The translations under genes were made by a program, and so were the position numbers. The notes under the pieces were generated by a model. That model worked only from the letters and a program-made list of their open reading frames with translations, did not search any database and was not told the origin of the DNA. From Bifidobacterium olomucense (lineage in GTDB: Bacteria > Actinomycetota > Actinomycetes > Actinomycetales > Bifidobacteriaceae), in NCBI RefSeq assembly GCF_012932375.1, contig NZ_JAAIIG010000006.1, positions 1 to 64,000 on the forward strand: a DNA stretch of 64,000 nt, written 5' to 3'. This document shows positions 25,886-33,800 of the stretch, one piece after another (within the stretch, counting starts at the first letter, position 1; the number at the start of each line of letters is the position of its first letter).

Positions 25886-27982
25886 TCATTCGGACAGTGG
25901 CGCGGCAGGGTTCGGAGATGACGCGGCGGACTCCGGCATCCCCACGTGAGCCGAGCCGTCCGCCCGACCGGCCACAAACGGCAACGCCACGAACAGAGGC
26001 AGCGTGAAGTACATCGGAATCGGATACCAGAACAGCGCTTCCGGCGAGGCGTACAGCGAAAGCACGGTGAAGAACAGCAGTCCGTATGCGGCGAGCGCCG
26101 GGGCGACGGGATTGGCGGGATGACGATCGCAACGGTTACGGTCACCAACGGTACGGGAGGTGCCGCCGGACCGGCAGATGGCGTGCGGACGATCGACGTT
26201 GGCGTTATGAGGAATACTTACGTTTCGCTCGTCGTCTGCGACGTATCCGTCGCCCGTACTGTTTCGTCTCGTACGCCGCGCCACGGCCTGCGTCAGCAAC
26301 GTAAGGCCGACGATCAGCGGAATCCATGTGACGTACAGGGCCATCGCCGTCAACGGATTGCCGCCGCGCACCCACTGACGCACCGATTGCAAGACGCTGC
26401 GCTGCCACTGCGGCCGATGCGACGTGCCCATCAAGGGCGAAAGTGTGCGTTCGGCGGCGGCCACGTCGGCGTCTTGATCGGCGCTGTCTTGGGCGGCGCT
26501 GCTTTGGGCGGCGGCTTTCCCATCGTTTGGGACCCCGGCTTGTTCTTCGTTGGTTTTGCTTTCCTTTTGCGCGCCCTTTGCTTCGGCCTCTGACTTCCCG
26601 ATCGCCTCCCGTTCCGCTCTTCCCGACGGCGTTGCTTCCCCTGCACCTTGCGGCAGGAATGTGGACCACTGTTTTAGGTAGCCGGGCGTGAACAAGTAGT
26701 CGGAATCAGTGGGGTATGCAAAGTTGAGCGACGGATCCCACCACGCGCGAATCGGCCCGGCATAAGCCTTGACGTATTCGGCCGGGTGGGACAGTCCCAG
26801 TTCCGTCCACGTGCGGAGGGCCGCAAGTTTCTGCCCGACGGTCGGTGCCGGGTGCTCCCGCAGGGTGGCGAACGTCTCGTTGGTGCGGTGCGGATTGATG
26901 TCCGCCGCGGCTCGGTCGAGGTCCATGACGGCGTTCAATCGGGCGCGCTGCGGCTCAGTGATGGCGTTGGGATCATTGGGATGCTCGTGCGCCACCTGGG
27001 CGACCGGCTGGGTGATAAGGCCCCAAACCTCACGGCCGGGCGACGGATTCGCGTGCGTCGCGGCGGCGGCAAGCGGCGACCAGACACCCTGAGCGAGCAG
27101 CAACGCGACGGCGAGGCATGCGAACGTGCGGAATCGCGGTTTTCCTTTTCGGCACACAGCCAACAGACCGCAGCCGGCGCACAGTACGATCACCAAAGCC
27201 GTACGTTTGGAGACGACGGCAGCGAACAGCAGAGCCACGAATGCCGCTGCGACTGGGCGACGTTCCAGAATCCGACCGCGAGTGAGGCAGATTTCAGCGA
27301 ACACTACGGCGAGCGGCAGGAAAAAGACGGTGTGCAGGGAGTCTTTGCCCATCGTGGTCACCGAGCCGACCACCACATAGCTGGTGGCGAGATAGATCAA
27401 AGAGAGGCCGATGAGCCAGCGCGGGGCACCAAGTTTGCGGATATAGCAGAGCAGCAGGGCCGCACCAGAGGCGAGCGCGACGGATTGGAACGCAGTGTAA
27501 ACGGCCTGGCCTACGAGCGGCGAGCCACCGCCGATCGTTTCGCCGAGCCGCCAGAACAGGCCGAATGTCAAGGTGTCGAACAGCGGATGCTGGGTGTAGT
27601 AGCGGTGGATTCCCGAGGCTTGGAGGTATTGGGCCACGGTGTCGTCACGCATGGAGCCGGGCCAGGTGAGCGCGATCCAAGGCAGCCAGCAGACGAGGAG
27701 CGCCAGGAGGTATGGGAGGAAGCGGGATTTGACGGTTTCGGACAATGCGGAGGGGTGGCGGGCGGCAAGGTAGGCGACGAGGGTGTGGCGGGTGGCGAGG
27801 GTGTGGCGGGTGCTTTGAGCACTGAGGGTGTGACGAGAGGTAAGACCGTAACGATCGGAGCGGCAATCGGCAAGACGGGCGGCAAGATGAACGATGCGGC
27901 GGGTGTTTTGGCGCGAGCGTCTTACGAGTTCGAATCTCGTATCCTCCGCTACGTTCGCCGCAAACACCACTACATTCCACAT
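25886..27982 (-). CDS. Large polytopic membrane protein, DUF6020-like
   Basis: This membrane protein of up to 698 residues has about ten helices: RFLPYLLALLVCWLPWIALTWPGSMRDDTVAQYLQ, a TMGKDSLHTVFFLPLAVVF segment, and a long loop with WDPSLNFAYPTDSDYLFTPG. The pattern resembles DUF6020/glycosyltransferase-like membrane proteins of Actinobacteria and lactobacilli. The charged Ala/Lys/Glu-rich stretch at about residues 465-515 is low complexity. The start is uncertain. The first 80 or so residues are low-complexity and read through a tRNA-Ser fragment (27924-27949), and no Shine-Dalgarno precedes 27982. A non-ATG start just before the first helix near 27735 is possible. Confidence 0.65.
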   Translation of the reverse strand: MWNVVVFAANVAEDTRFELVRRSRQNTRRIVHLAARLADCRSDRYGLTSRHTLSAQSTRHTLATRHTLVAYLAARHPSALSETVKSRFLPYLLALLVCWLPWIALTWPGSMRDDTVAQYLQASGIHRYYTQHPLFDTLTFGLFWRLGETIGGGSPLVGQAVYTAFQSVALASGAALLLCYIRKLGAPRWLIGLSLIYLATSYVVVGSVTTMGKDSLHTVFFLPLAVVFAEICLTRGRILERRPVAAAFVALLFAAVVSKRTALVIVLCAGCGLLAVCRKGKPRFRTFACLAVALLLAQGVWSPLAAAATHANPSPGREVWGLITQPVAQVAHEHPNDPNAITEPQRARLNAVMDLDRAAADINPHRTNETFATLREHPAPTVGQKLAALRTWTELGLSHPAEYVKAYAGPIRAWWDPSLNFAYPTDSDYLFTPGYLKQWSTFLPQGAGEATPSGRAEREAIGKSEAEAKGAQKESKTNEEQAGVPNDGKAAAQSSAAQDSADQDADVAAAERTLSPLMGTSHRPQWQRSVLQSVRQWVRGGNPLTAMALYVTWIPLIVGLTLLTQAVARRTRRNSTGDGYVADDERNVSIPHNANVDRPHAICRSGGTSRTVGDRNRCDRHPANPVAPALAAYGLLFFTVLSLYASPEALFWYPIPMYFTLPLFVALPFVAGRADGSAHVGMPESAASSPNPAAPLSE
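27924..27949 (+). repeat. Fragment of tRNA-Ser 3' end (integration scar)
   Basis: These 26 bases are identical to the T-arm and acceptor end of tRNA-Ser at 28260-28285. No acceptor 5' half, D-arm or anticodon precedes it, so this is a remnant rather than a gene. It probably dates from an earlier integration or recombination at the tRNA. Confidence 0.75.
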
Positions 27983-28199
27983 GATTTCACAGCGTAAGGC
28001 GCGTGATGATGCGCCAGACGACGGGGCACCGAAAATTCACTGCTGCGGGATGGTCCGTTCATGTTCGGATGTTCGGATGTTTGGATGCGCAATTCAAGTG
28101 CGACACGCCGAAGTCATCTCAACCGTGCGCTTTTCCAAAACCTGTGGTACTTTATTCAAGTTGCCTACGGAGCTTGCCTCAAGCAAACACCGCAAGCAT

Positions 28200-28287
28200 G
28201 GAGGATTCGCCTAGTGGTCTATGGCGCACGCTTGGAAAGCGTGTTGGTGTAACAGCCTCACGAGTTCGAATCTCGTATCCTCCGCCA
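28200..28287 (+). tRNA. tRNA-Ser (anticodon GGA)
   Basis: The acceptor stem GGAGGAT / ATCCTCC, anticodon stem CACGC / GCGTG with loop TTGGAAA, a long variable arm as expected for serine, the T-loop TTCGAAT and an encoded CCA are all visible. It is the left boundary of the accessory island: its 3' end is the attachment site core. Confidence 0.95.
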
Positions 28288-28306
28288 TCAGGGTTTTCAG
28301 AGATTT
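28268..28306 (+). repeat. Attachment-site copy, left (in tRNA-Ser)
   Basis: CGAATCTCGTATCCTC (28268-28283) plus TCAGGGTTTTCAGAG just downstream recur at 32712-32745, marking the left end of the island. Confidence 0.7.
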
Positions 28307-28322
28307 CTGGAAGCCCTTTTTT
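28291..28322 (+). terminator. Terminator after tRNA-Ser
   Basis: A stem GGGTTTTCAGA / TTCTGGAAGCCC (two wobble pairs) is followed by TTTTTT. Confidence 0.65.
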
Positions 28323-28727
28323 GTTGCCGAAATGCCAAGGAAACGGCGGAATTGCAGCGTTTTCGTGCTGTTGGGCGGATATCGTCGCCGTTCCGTCAAC
28401 CGCCGTGTAGAACCGTGTTTCTCACGTCGTAGATAAGCGTTTAAGTAAGCGTTTTCCCCGACCTCCCGGCGCACTTACTCCATCACAATTCCATCACATT
28501 CTCACGCGTTGACGCGCTTCACGCCATTTTCCCCGACAAGCCGTATTTCCAGAAGGGATATGAGCGTTCGCTGCCATCCCGTCGAACACCCCGCATGGAG
28601 AACCGGCTCCGCGGGAGCCGGCGGTCGAGGTCTTGGGGAGATGGACCGCGAGCCTCACGTCGTTCGCCGACGGGCCACGGCCCTCCCACAGACGATCCAC
28701 GATACGTTCCACACGAAGGCGGCGGAC
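28323..28727. other. Left part of the island, no clear gene
   Basis: A frame is open from 28509 into the winged-helix gene but lacks a convincing start or family match. One hairpin, CCGGCTCC / GGAGCCGG, lies near 28603-28621. I see no other defined signal. Confidence 0.4.
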
Positions 28728-29285
28728 ATGGCGAGAGCGAGAAGACGGTTCGGCACGATCTCAGTGAAGACAAGCCCCAGATCCAGCCGGAAGTACATCG
28801 AGGCGAAGTACAAACCACCCGTGGAGGCATACTACAAGTGGCCGGGCATGCTACCCGAGTACTACACGAAGCGCTTCGCCGAGGGTTTCGAGACCGAGGC
28901 AGAGAAATGGCTCAACGACGCCGACGTGTTCGAGGCGTTCGTCCCCGTGCGCTGGGTGGAGGACACCACCGCCGAAGACGATCTACCTGCTCACGATGAG
29001 ACCAAGCATGACCCCCATGAGCATGAAAATGAACAGGTAAACGACTCCAATGAACAGGAAGATGAGCAGGAAAAGGCACCTTCTCGGGGACAGCTGCTAC
29101 TCAACCTGATTCGCACGAATCCGTCAATCACCTACCACGAAGCAGCAGACGCCTTGAATGTGTCATACTCCACAGCCCGAAGAGCTTTCCAAACGCTACG
29201 CGAATTCGGAATCATCGAGCGCATCGGCTCGGGCAGACGCGGCACATGGCGCATCCTCACCCCACCACAACCATCCCACAAATAA
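28728..29285 (+). CDS. Integrase arm-binding domain fused to winged helix (truncated integrase)
   Basis: This 185-residue protein starts MARARRRFGTI behind AAGGCGG. Residues 1-70 look like the N-terminal arm-DNA-binding domain of actinobacterial phage integrases (KYIEAKYKPPVEAYYKWPG ... ETEAEKWLNDADVFEAF). The catalytic tyrosine recombinase domain is absent. Instead a hydrophilic Glu/Asp/His linker leads to a C-terminal winged helix (ITYHEAADALNVSYSTARRAFQTLREFGIIERIGSGRRGTWRI), of the kind found at the end of Fic or AlbA-type regulators. It could be a recombination fusion acting as a DNA-binding protein, perhaps an excision or expression regulator. It adjoins the tRNA-Ser site as an integrase would. 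Confidence 0.55.
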   Translation: MARARRRFGTISVKTSPRSSRKYIEAKYKPPVEAYYKWPGMLPEYYTKRFAEGFETEAEKWLNDADVFEAFVPVRWVEDTTAEDDLPAHDETKHDPHEHENEQVNDSNEQEDEQEKAPSRGQLLLNLIRTNPSITYHEAADALNVSYSTARRAFQTLREFGIIERIGSGRRGTWRILTPPQPSHK

Positions 29286-29454
29286 TCGGAAGCCCCGTCG
29301 ATGCGCTGGCAGTGCGACACGCTGTGGACGTAGCAACGAAGGCGGTGCGGCGACCGCACGCCTTGAAACCACGTGCATGATTCGTCTCCTTGGGCACGCA
29401 CCGAGGCATAGCACCACCCTCTCCCCCGATTTTTTCCACAACTAAATCACGTTT

Positions 29455-29546
29455 TGCGGTGCGTACCAGAATTTGGTACTGTATCCAGTACACAGGTCCG
29501 CAGCAATGTGAGACTTCCATGAGCCGGGGGAATCCCCCGGCATTTT
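29455..29546 (+). ncRNA. Structured leader RNA upstream of the DUF3800 gene
   Basis: Visible stems are GTACTG/CAGTAC (29476-29481, 29486-29491), a weaker AGGTC/GACTT pairing around 29494-29516, and a strong CCGGGGG/CCCCCGG (29524-29530, 29534-29540) followed by CATTTTT, which is a terminator in form. TTGCGG near 29455 and TACTGT could be promoter elements. The DUF3800 start follows 20 bases after the T-run. Conserved RNA motifs upstream of DUF3800 genes have been described, and this resembles that setting. Membership is not shown. Confidence 0.4.
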
Positions 29547-29565
29547 TCGTTTCAGGAGAGGTGCA

Positions 29566-30247
29566 ATGGCGGACGGCTCAATCTTCGCGGATGAATCCGG
29601 CGAACAAGGCTTCCAGTCCGAGTATTACGCGCTGACGCTGGTATTTCACGACCAGTTCAATCCGGTCATCCCCGTTTTCGAGGATTACGAGCAGTTGCTC
29701 CGCAACGCCGGATTGCCGGACATCCCCATGCACGCCTCCCCTTTACTGAATGGACACGATGACTACCAGCGCCTTGCCATCAGCCAGCGCAAGCGACTCC
29801 TCGCCTACTTCATGTCCATGCTCCACAAGCTACCGGTGCAATACGTGACGCTTATTTACCGGAAAGCCGAATACACAACCTTGGAACAACTCGGGATGCG
29901 TATCAAACGAGACATCGTCAATACCGTGTTCGACCATCTCGATTCTGTTTCAACGCTTCGATGCCGTCAAGGTTTACTACGACGGAGGCCAGAGTCTAAT
30001 CACCCAGGCTATCCGCGGCGCGGTTGAATACGCGCTCTCGAAGCAGGCCATCGTATACAGGAAAGGTTCTCCGACCGATTATCGGCTGGCGCAGGTAGCC
30101 GATCTCATCTGCACCATCGAACTGACCGCCCGCAAATACGAGAACCACGAGCAGACCGCCACCGACGAACGCTTCTTCGGACCGGTAGGTGCCTTCAAAA
30201 AGAACTACCTGAAAAAAGTGCGCAAGCATCTCCTCCCATCTCAGTAG
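29566..30247 (+). pseudogene. DUF3800 domain protein, frameshifted
   Basis: The first frame (29566 to about 29945) begins MADGSIFADESGEQGFQSEYYALTLVF, with the IFADESG acidic motif that opens DUF3800 (RNase H-like fold) proteins, and reads to HLDS. It then diverges into nonsense and stops at 30027. The next frame continues the family without a gap as FQRFDAVKVYYDGGQSLITQAI ... YRLAQVADLICTIELTARKYE ... KVRKHLLPSQ, stopping at 30247. One extra base near 29948 accounts for the break. GGAGAGG precedes the start. Some DUF3800 proteins are linked to phage defence or mobile elements. A sequencing error or programmed shift remains possible. Confidence 0.75.
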
Positions 30248-30416
30248 CCCAAGCGACTCTCATAGCGCACTGGCAGGTACCAGAGTGGACCGGCAATTTC
30301 GAGGGGAGCCTTCGAGTGACGCCTAAGAGGAGCTGATGCGTCAGCCTCCTTCTGTTCTTCCACACTATTGATTACGGTTACGAGCAAAGCCACCCCCGCT
30401 GGGGAAATGGAAGTAA

Positions 30417-30451
30417 GAGCCGGACGCCCCGAGTATCTTGGGGGCCGGCTC
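30417..30451. terminator. Bidirectional hairpin between DUF3800 and tetR
   Basis: GAGCCGG / CCGGCTC with an inner CCCC / GGGG stem lies between the convergent DUF3800 and TetR genes. No long U-tract follows on either strand. Confidence 0.5.
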
Positions 30452-30476
30452 TCGCGCTTCCGTACCTGTTAGACCA

Positions 30477-31142
30477 TCAGACGCGCAGCATCAACCGCGA
30501 CATCTGCTTGATGAACGATTCCCGATCGATGCCGTGTCCGTCTTCCAGCCACCACATCACGCTTTGGGCCAGCGCGCCGGCGACGAACTGCTCCCGCAAC
30601 TCGGGAGAGACACCGCCTCCGGAAGTACCGCCGCCGGCGCCTTCGCGCGTATCCCCACCGCCCAATTGGGCGAGAATATCTCCCAATGACCCGGAATCGG
30701 CCCGCCCCGGCAACTGCGCCGCGTATCCGTCGGCACTAGTGGCGAAACCCAGCAGGTACGAAACCATACCACTGCGCTTCATGCCCAGCAGCATGACCCG
30801 ATGCCGCTCAAGCTGTGCAACACTGCAACGGACATACATCTCGGCCAGCATCGCACGGTCGGGCATCACGCCATCTGCACGCAGTTTCTTCCACTCACCA
30901 CGGAAGGACGCCATCGCCAGATGCTGTATCCAGCGCATCATCGCCGCGACGAAATCATTCTTATCCGAGAAATGAGAGTAAAACGTGGCCCGGCGCACCA
31001 TAGCCTCGTCGCACAACGCGCTTATGGTGATGTCATCCAGACGTTGGGTACCCATCAGCCGCTCAAAAGCTCCGAATAGCGACTCGTAGGTGCGTATGAC
31101 CCGTAAATCCCGATTGCCGCGACTGCCCTGCCGATCTGCCAT
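30477..31142 (-). CDS. TetR family transcriptional regulator (island)
   Basis: This 221-residue regulator has the TetR DNA-binding domain at residues about 15-60: TYESLFGAFERLMGTQRLDDITISALCDEAMVRRATFYSHFSDKNDFV. A Gly/Ser/Thr low-complexity loop (near residues 165-180) interrupts the ligand domain. It is transcribed divergently from the PaxB-like/oxidoreductase pair, with 155 bases between start codons. In TetR systems that layout usually means direct repression of the divergent genes. The ligand may be related to the substrate of the oxidoreductase. Confidence 0.87.
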   Translation of the reverse strand: MADRQGSRGNRDLRVIRTYESLFGAFERLMGTQRLDDITISALCDEAMVRRATFYSHFSDKNDFVAAMMRWIQHLAMASFRGEWKKLRADGVMPDRAMLAEMYVRCSVAQLERHRVMLLGMKRSGMVSYLLGFATSADGYAAQLPGRADSGSLGDILAQLGGGDTREGAGGGTSGGGVSPELREQFVAGALAQSVMWWLEDGHGIDRESFIKQMSRLMLRV

Positions 31143-31297
31143 ATGTAAAGATTCCCCGTGTTGGCGGACATCTCGTCTTCACATGTCAATTATCTGCCGG
31201 ATCGTCCAGAAACGTACGCTCCGCATCATTCGCCCGCCACTAGCGTATATGTCGAAAAACCTACGCAGGAAACGCTACGAACGGAGGTGAACGCATC

Positions 31298-31969
31298 ATG
31301 GGCATCGCGATGATCAAGCCAGCGCTGATGGCCGTGTCAGGCGTCTGCTGGTCGGTGACCTACATCAGCTTGATTCGTAACGGTTTCAGGGAGCGCACCT
31401 GCGGCATGCCTCTGTTCGCACTGGGACTCAACATCTGCTGGGAGGCGCTGTATACCTTCGACGGCTTCGTCTCCAACCCATCGGACATACAGACATGGAT
31501 CAACGCGATATGGGCGTGCCTCGATATCGCCATCATCGTCGCATGGGTGCGATACGGGCGCGCGCTGCTGCCGGCGCCGGCTCGACGTCATTTCGCCGCG
31601 TTCACCACGCTTGCGCTCATCACCTGCGCGATGGCACAACTCGCGTTCTATCTGCGATTCGACAACACCGTGGAGGCATCGCAGTACTCGGCATTCGCGC
31701 AGAACGCCGTGATGTCCGTGCTGTTCCTCACCCATCTGTGGAACCGCGGGGACGGACGCGGACAAACCATGACGATGGCCATCGCCAAATGCCTGGGCAC
31801 GCTCGCCCCCACGATACTAGGCGGACTAATCGAAAGCCTCAACGTCTATATCCTGCTCATGGGAGCAATCTGCCTGATCTTTGATCTGCTGTACATCGGC
31901 CAGCTGCATGCGCTACAACGTCAAACGACCGATGACCTCGCCCGGCTCGCTCAGCAAGGAACACGATGA
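31298..31969 (+). CDS. PaxB/Pyr4-like transmembrane terpene cyclase-like protein
   Basis: This 223-residue protein has seven predicted helices and short loops. The second helix carries GMPLFALGLNICWEALYTF, matching the family pattern GMxxxxLxxNIxWE of fungal meroterpenoid cyclases (PaxB, Pyr4). Glu49 in NICWE and Asp196 in the last helix (CLIFDLLYIGQLH) align by position with the two acidic residues known to be essential in Pyr4. GGAGGTG precedes the ATG by nine bases. The stop overlaps the oxidoreductase start (ATGA). Bacterial members are mostly uncharacterised. A cyclase reaction is not demonstrated, and a quinone or lipid-modifying role is also conceivable. Confidence 0.65.
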   Translation: MGIAMIKPALMAVSGVCWSVTYISLIRNGFRERTCGMPLFALGLNICWEALYTFDGFVSNPSDIQTWINAIWACLDIAIIVAWVRYGRALLPAPARRHFAAFTTLALITCAMAQLAFYLRFDNTVEASQYSAFAQNAVMSVLFLTHLWNRGDGRGQTMTMAIAKCLGTLAPTILGGLIESLNVYILLMGAICLIFDLLYIGQLHALQRQTTDDLARLAQQGTR

Positions 31970-32541
31970 CCAATATCCTGTATATCAACGGGCACCCGGA
32001 TCCCAAAAACTTCCACGCCGCAATCCGCGACGCCTATGCAAGTGGCGTCGACACCGGCCGGAACACCCTGCACATCCTGAATCTTGGCGAAGAGACTTTC
32101 GATCCCGTATTGCGATACGGCTACCGCAAGCGCATGGAGGAGGACCCGTTCATCACCCGATCGCAGCAGGAGGTGCTTTGGGCCGATCACATCGTATTCG
32201 CATACCCCATCTGGTGGGGACAGATGCCTTCATTACTGTCCGGCTGGCAGGCACGCGTGTTCACACCGAAAGTCGCGTTCTCGTACACATCCAAGTTCAC
32301 CACGGACAAGCGACTGGCTCCACGTACCGCCGACATCATCGTCACCAGCCGCGCTCCCCGATTCCTGTGGGGCTTCGCCGGAATCGGAGGTACCAAGCTG
32401 CTGACCGACAACCTGTTTGCGCTCACCGGCATCAAGCTACGCAAACGACTGGTGCTCTCCGGCATAGGTACCTCCAACGACGATGAGGCCCGCTGCAAAG
32501 CATTTCTGGACAAAGTGCGCAACCACGCCTCCACAATCTGA
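31966..32541 (+). CDS. Flavodoxin-fold NAD(P)H oxidoreductase (MdaB/KefF type)
   Basis: This 191-residue protein opens ILYINGHPDPKNFHAAI, the FMN/FAD phosphate-binding start of NAD(P)H:quinone oxidoreductases, and contains ADHIVFAYPIWWGQMPSLLSGWQARVFTPKVAF, the diagnostic central motif of the family. The usual product is a soluble two-electron quinone reductase. It is translationally coupled to the PaxB-like gene, so it probably acts on the same lipophilic or quinone-like compound. It is divergent from a TetR regulator. Confidence 0.88.
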   Translation: MTNILYINGHPDPKNFHAAIRDAYASGVDTGRNTLHILNLGEETFDPVLRYGYRKRMEEDPFITRSQQEVLWADHIVFAYPIWWGQMPSLLSGWQARVFTPKVAFSYTSKFTTDKRLAPRTADIIVTSRAPRFLWGFAGIGGTKLLTDNLFALTGIKLRKRLVLSGIGTSNDDEARCKAFLDKVRNHASTI

Positions 32542-32711
32542 CGATTGCACTGGGTACAGTGGTTTAAGCAGTACCGAGGTTGGCACCTGTTGGACTCCAA
32601 CCCGCAAGATTTCCGCAACACGCCGAAGAAGAGCGGCAAGTTAAGAAGTAAGACGGTTGGGCGGTATGCCGATTTTCGTTGCGATTCCGCCAGCCTTACG
32701 GCCTGAAGTTG

Positions 32712-32745
32712 CGAATCTCGTATCCTCGTCAGGGTTTTCAGAGTT
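32712..32745 (+). repeat. Attachment-site copy, right (partial tRNA-Ser end)
   Basis: CGAATCTCGTATCCTC followed by GTCAGGGTTTTCAGAG repeats the tRNA-Ser end and its downstream flank at 28268-28305, minus the CGCCA. It marks the right end of the island. Confidence 0.7.
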
Positions 32746-33239
32746 TTCCGAAAACCTTCTTTCCATGCTCATCACAACCCTATAACCCGCGACGCAACAT
32801 ACATAGCCCCCATAGCTTGCGAATAGCCTGCAAAGCAGCACAACGAGCTGCATAGGCGTGTACACAATCGCGTATTTTTGTCGTTTTTGCGGGGACGTAC
32901 CGCGGTAGCATCTACGAGCGCTTCCGCACCTCACGGAATTCCAAGGATTTGCGTGGTACAAAAACACACAACAGCCCGAAACACACTTTCGTGGCACGCC
33001 CGAGTGGTACGAAAACGCAAATCGGCCAATATCACGCTCATGTGCGCACCTAATCTATGAACTTGCGCACCTATGAATCCCGCGAGCCATCCCGCGTGCC
33101 GCCCCGCAAACGCCCGCGCCAATGCCGAGCGCAATAAAGCCGCAAAACGGCCACGCGCAAACGCCGATTTGCGTAATACACGATTCCGTGTAATGTATTC
33201 CAAGTTGCTTAACGGACGTCAGCCTGTCCGCGCATCATC
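32746..33239. other. Intergenic, no credible gene
   Basis: Short frames exist but none has a start signal or family match. GTACC/GGTAC-type repeat pieces (GTGGTACAAAAACAC near 32952 and GTGGTACGAAAACGC near 33011), each near or after GGAATTCCAAGG, resemble the repeats at 45933-46168. Confidence 0.45.
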
Positions 33240-33314
<75 letters not shown>

Positions 33315-33400
33315 GAGACTCCTCGCTTGTAAGCCCCTCAATCAGAACCCCGTTACTGAGCCCCCATCACATCCTCTTCAGGGCTTCGATCAAAAGCTAG

Positions 33401-33514
33401 TCACCACTCAATTCCATATTCGGCATACATGTAAACGTCGTACTGATATTCGCTACCGTAATGCGGATCACTCTGATGCGACTCATGCTGGTTGTTATCT
33501 GACTGCATCATCAT
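33401..33514 (-). CDS. Possible 37-residue small protein
   Basis: This short frame begins MMMQSDNNQHESHQSDPHYG and is rich in Tyr, His, Gln and Glu. AAAAGGA lies a few bases before the cluster of three ATG codons. Directly upstream are four 15-base tandem repeats. I recognise no family, codon use is not strongly biased, and the frame may be chance. The rest of 33315-33800 shows no other gene. Confidence 0.25.
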   Translation of the reverse strand: MMMQSDNNQHESHQSDPHYGSEYQYDVYMYAEYGIEW

Positions 33515-33524
33515 TCCTTTTCCT

Positions 33525-33584
33525 AGCCTCATCGACACTAGCCTCATCGACACTAGCCTCATCGACACTAGCCTCATCGGCATT
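33525..33584 (-). repeat. 15-bp tandem repeat, four units
   Basis: Three perfect units AGCCTCATCGACACT and one variant unit (AGCCTCATCGGCATT). They lie just upstream of the ribosome-binding site of the possible small gene at 33401-33514. Confidence 0.85.
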
Positions 33585-33800
33585 ACGCACAGGTATAACG
33601 GCAGCGTGTTACCGAGCTATGCTCATCCAGCAAATCGCAAGTGAATTCGCGGCGAATTATTGCAGCACCATTGCGTGAGCCTTGACGCCCTTCCCGCCGG
33701 ACGCCGAGCCGAGAACTGCTTGCCGTCCGGCACACACTTCATCATGCGCGAAGCCACGCTCGGGATCAGCCGCGCGCCATCCGCATATTGTCCGCGCGAT

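Larger units (their letters stand above)
28268..32745 (+). mobile_element. tRNA-Ser-associated accessory island, about 4.5 kb
   Basis: The island is bounded by the tRNA-Ser 3' end and by a degenerate direct copy of it with the same downstream flank. Contents: a truncated integrase-like/winged-helix gene, a frameshifted DUF3800 gene with structured leader, a TetR gene, a PaxB-like membrane protein and an oxidoreductase. No intact recombinase is present, so it is probably an immobile remnant. Confidence 0.65.

Noticed and set aside
27924..27949. A second tRNA-Ser gene
   Set aside because: Only the T-arm and acceptor 3' end are present.
28211..28474. 87-residue minus-strand frame beginning in the tRNA-Ser region
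   Set aside because: It overlaps tRNA-Ser and its terminator. The AEDTRFELV stretch is simply translated tRNA sequence.
29455..29546. A classical type III toxin-antitoxin system
   Set aside because: The leader lacks the tandem repeats of such antitoxin RNAs and DUF3800 is not one of the established toxin families. It was kept only as an analogy.
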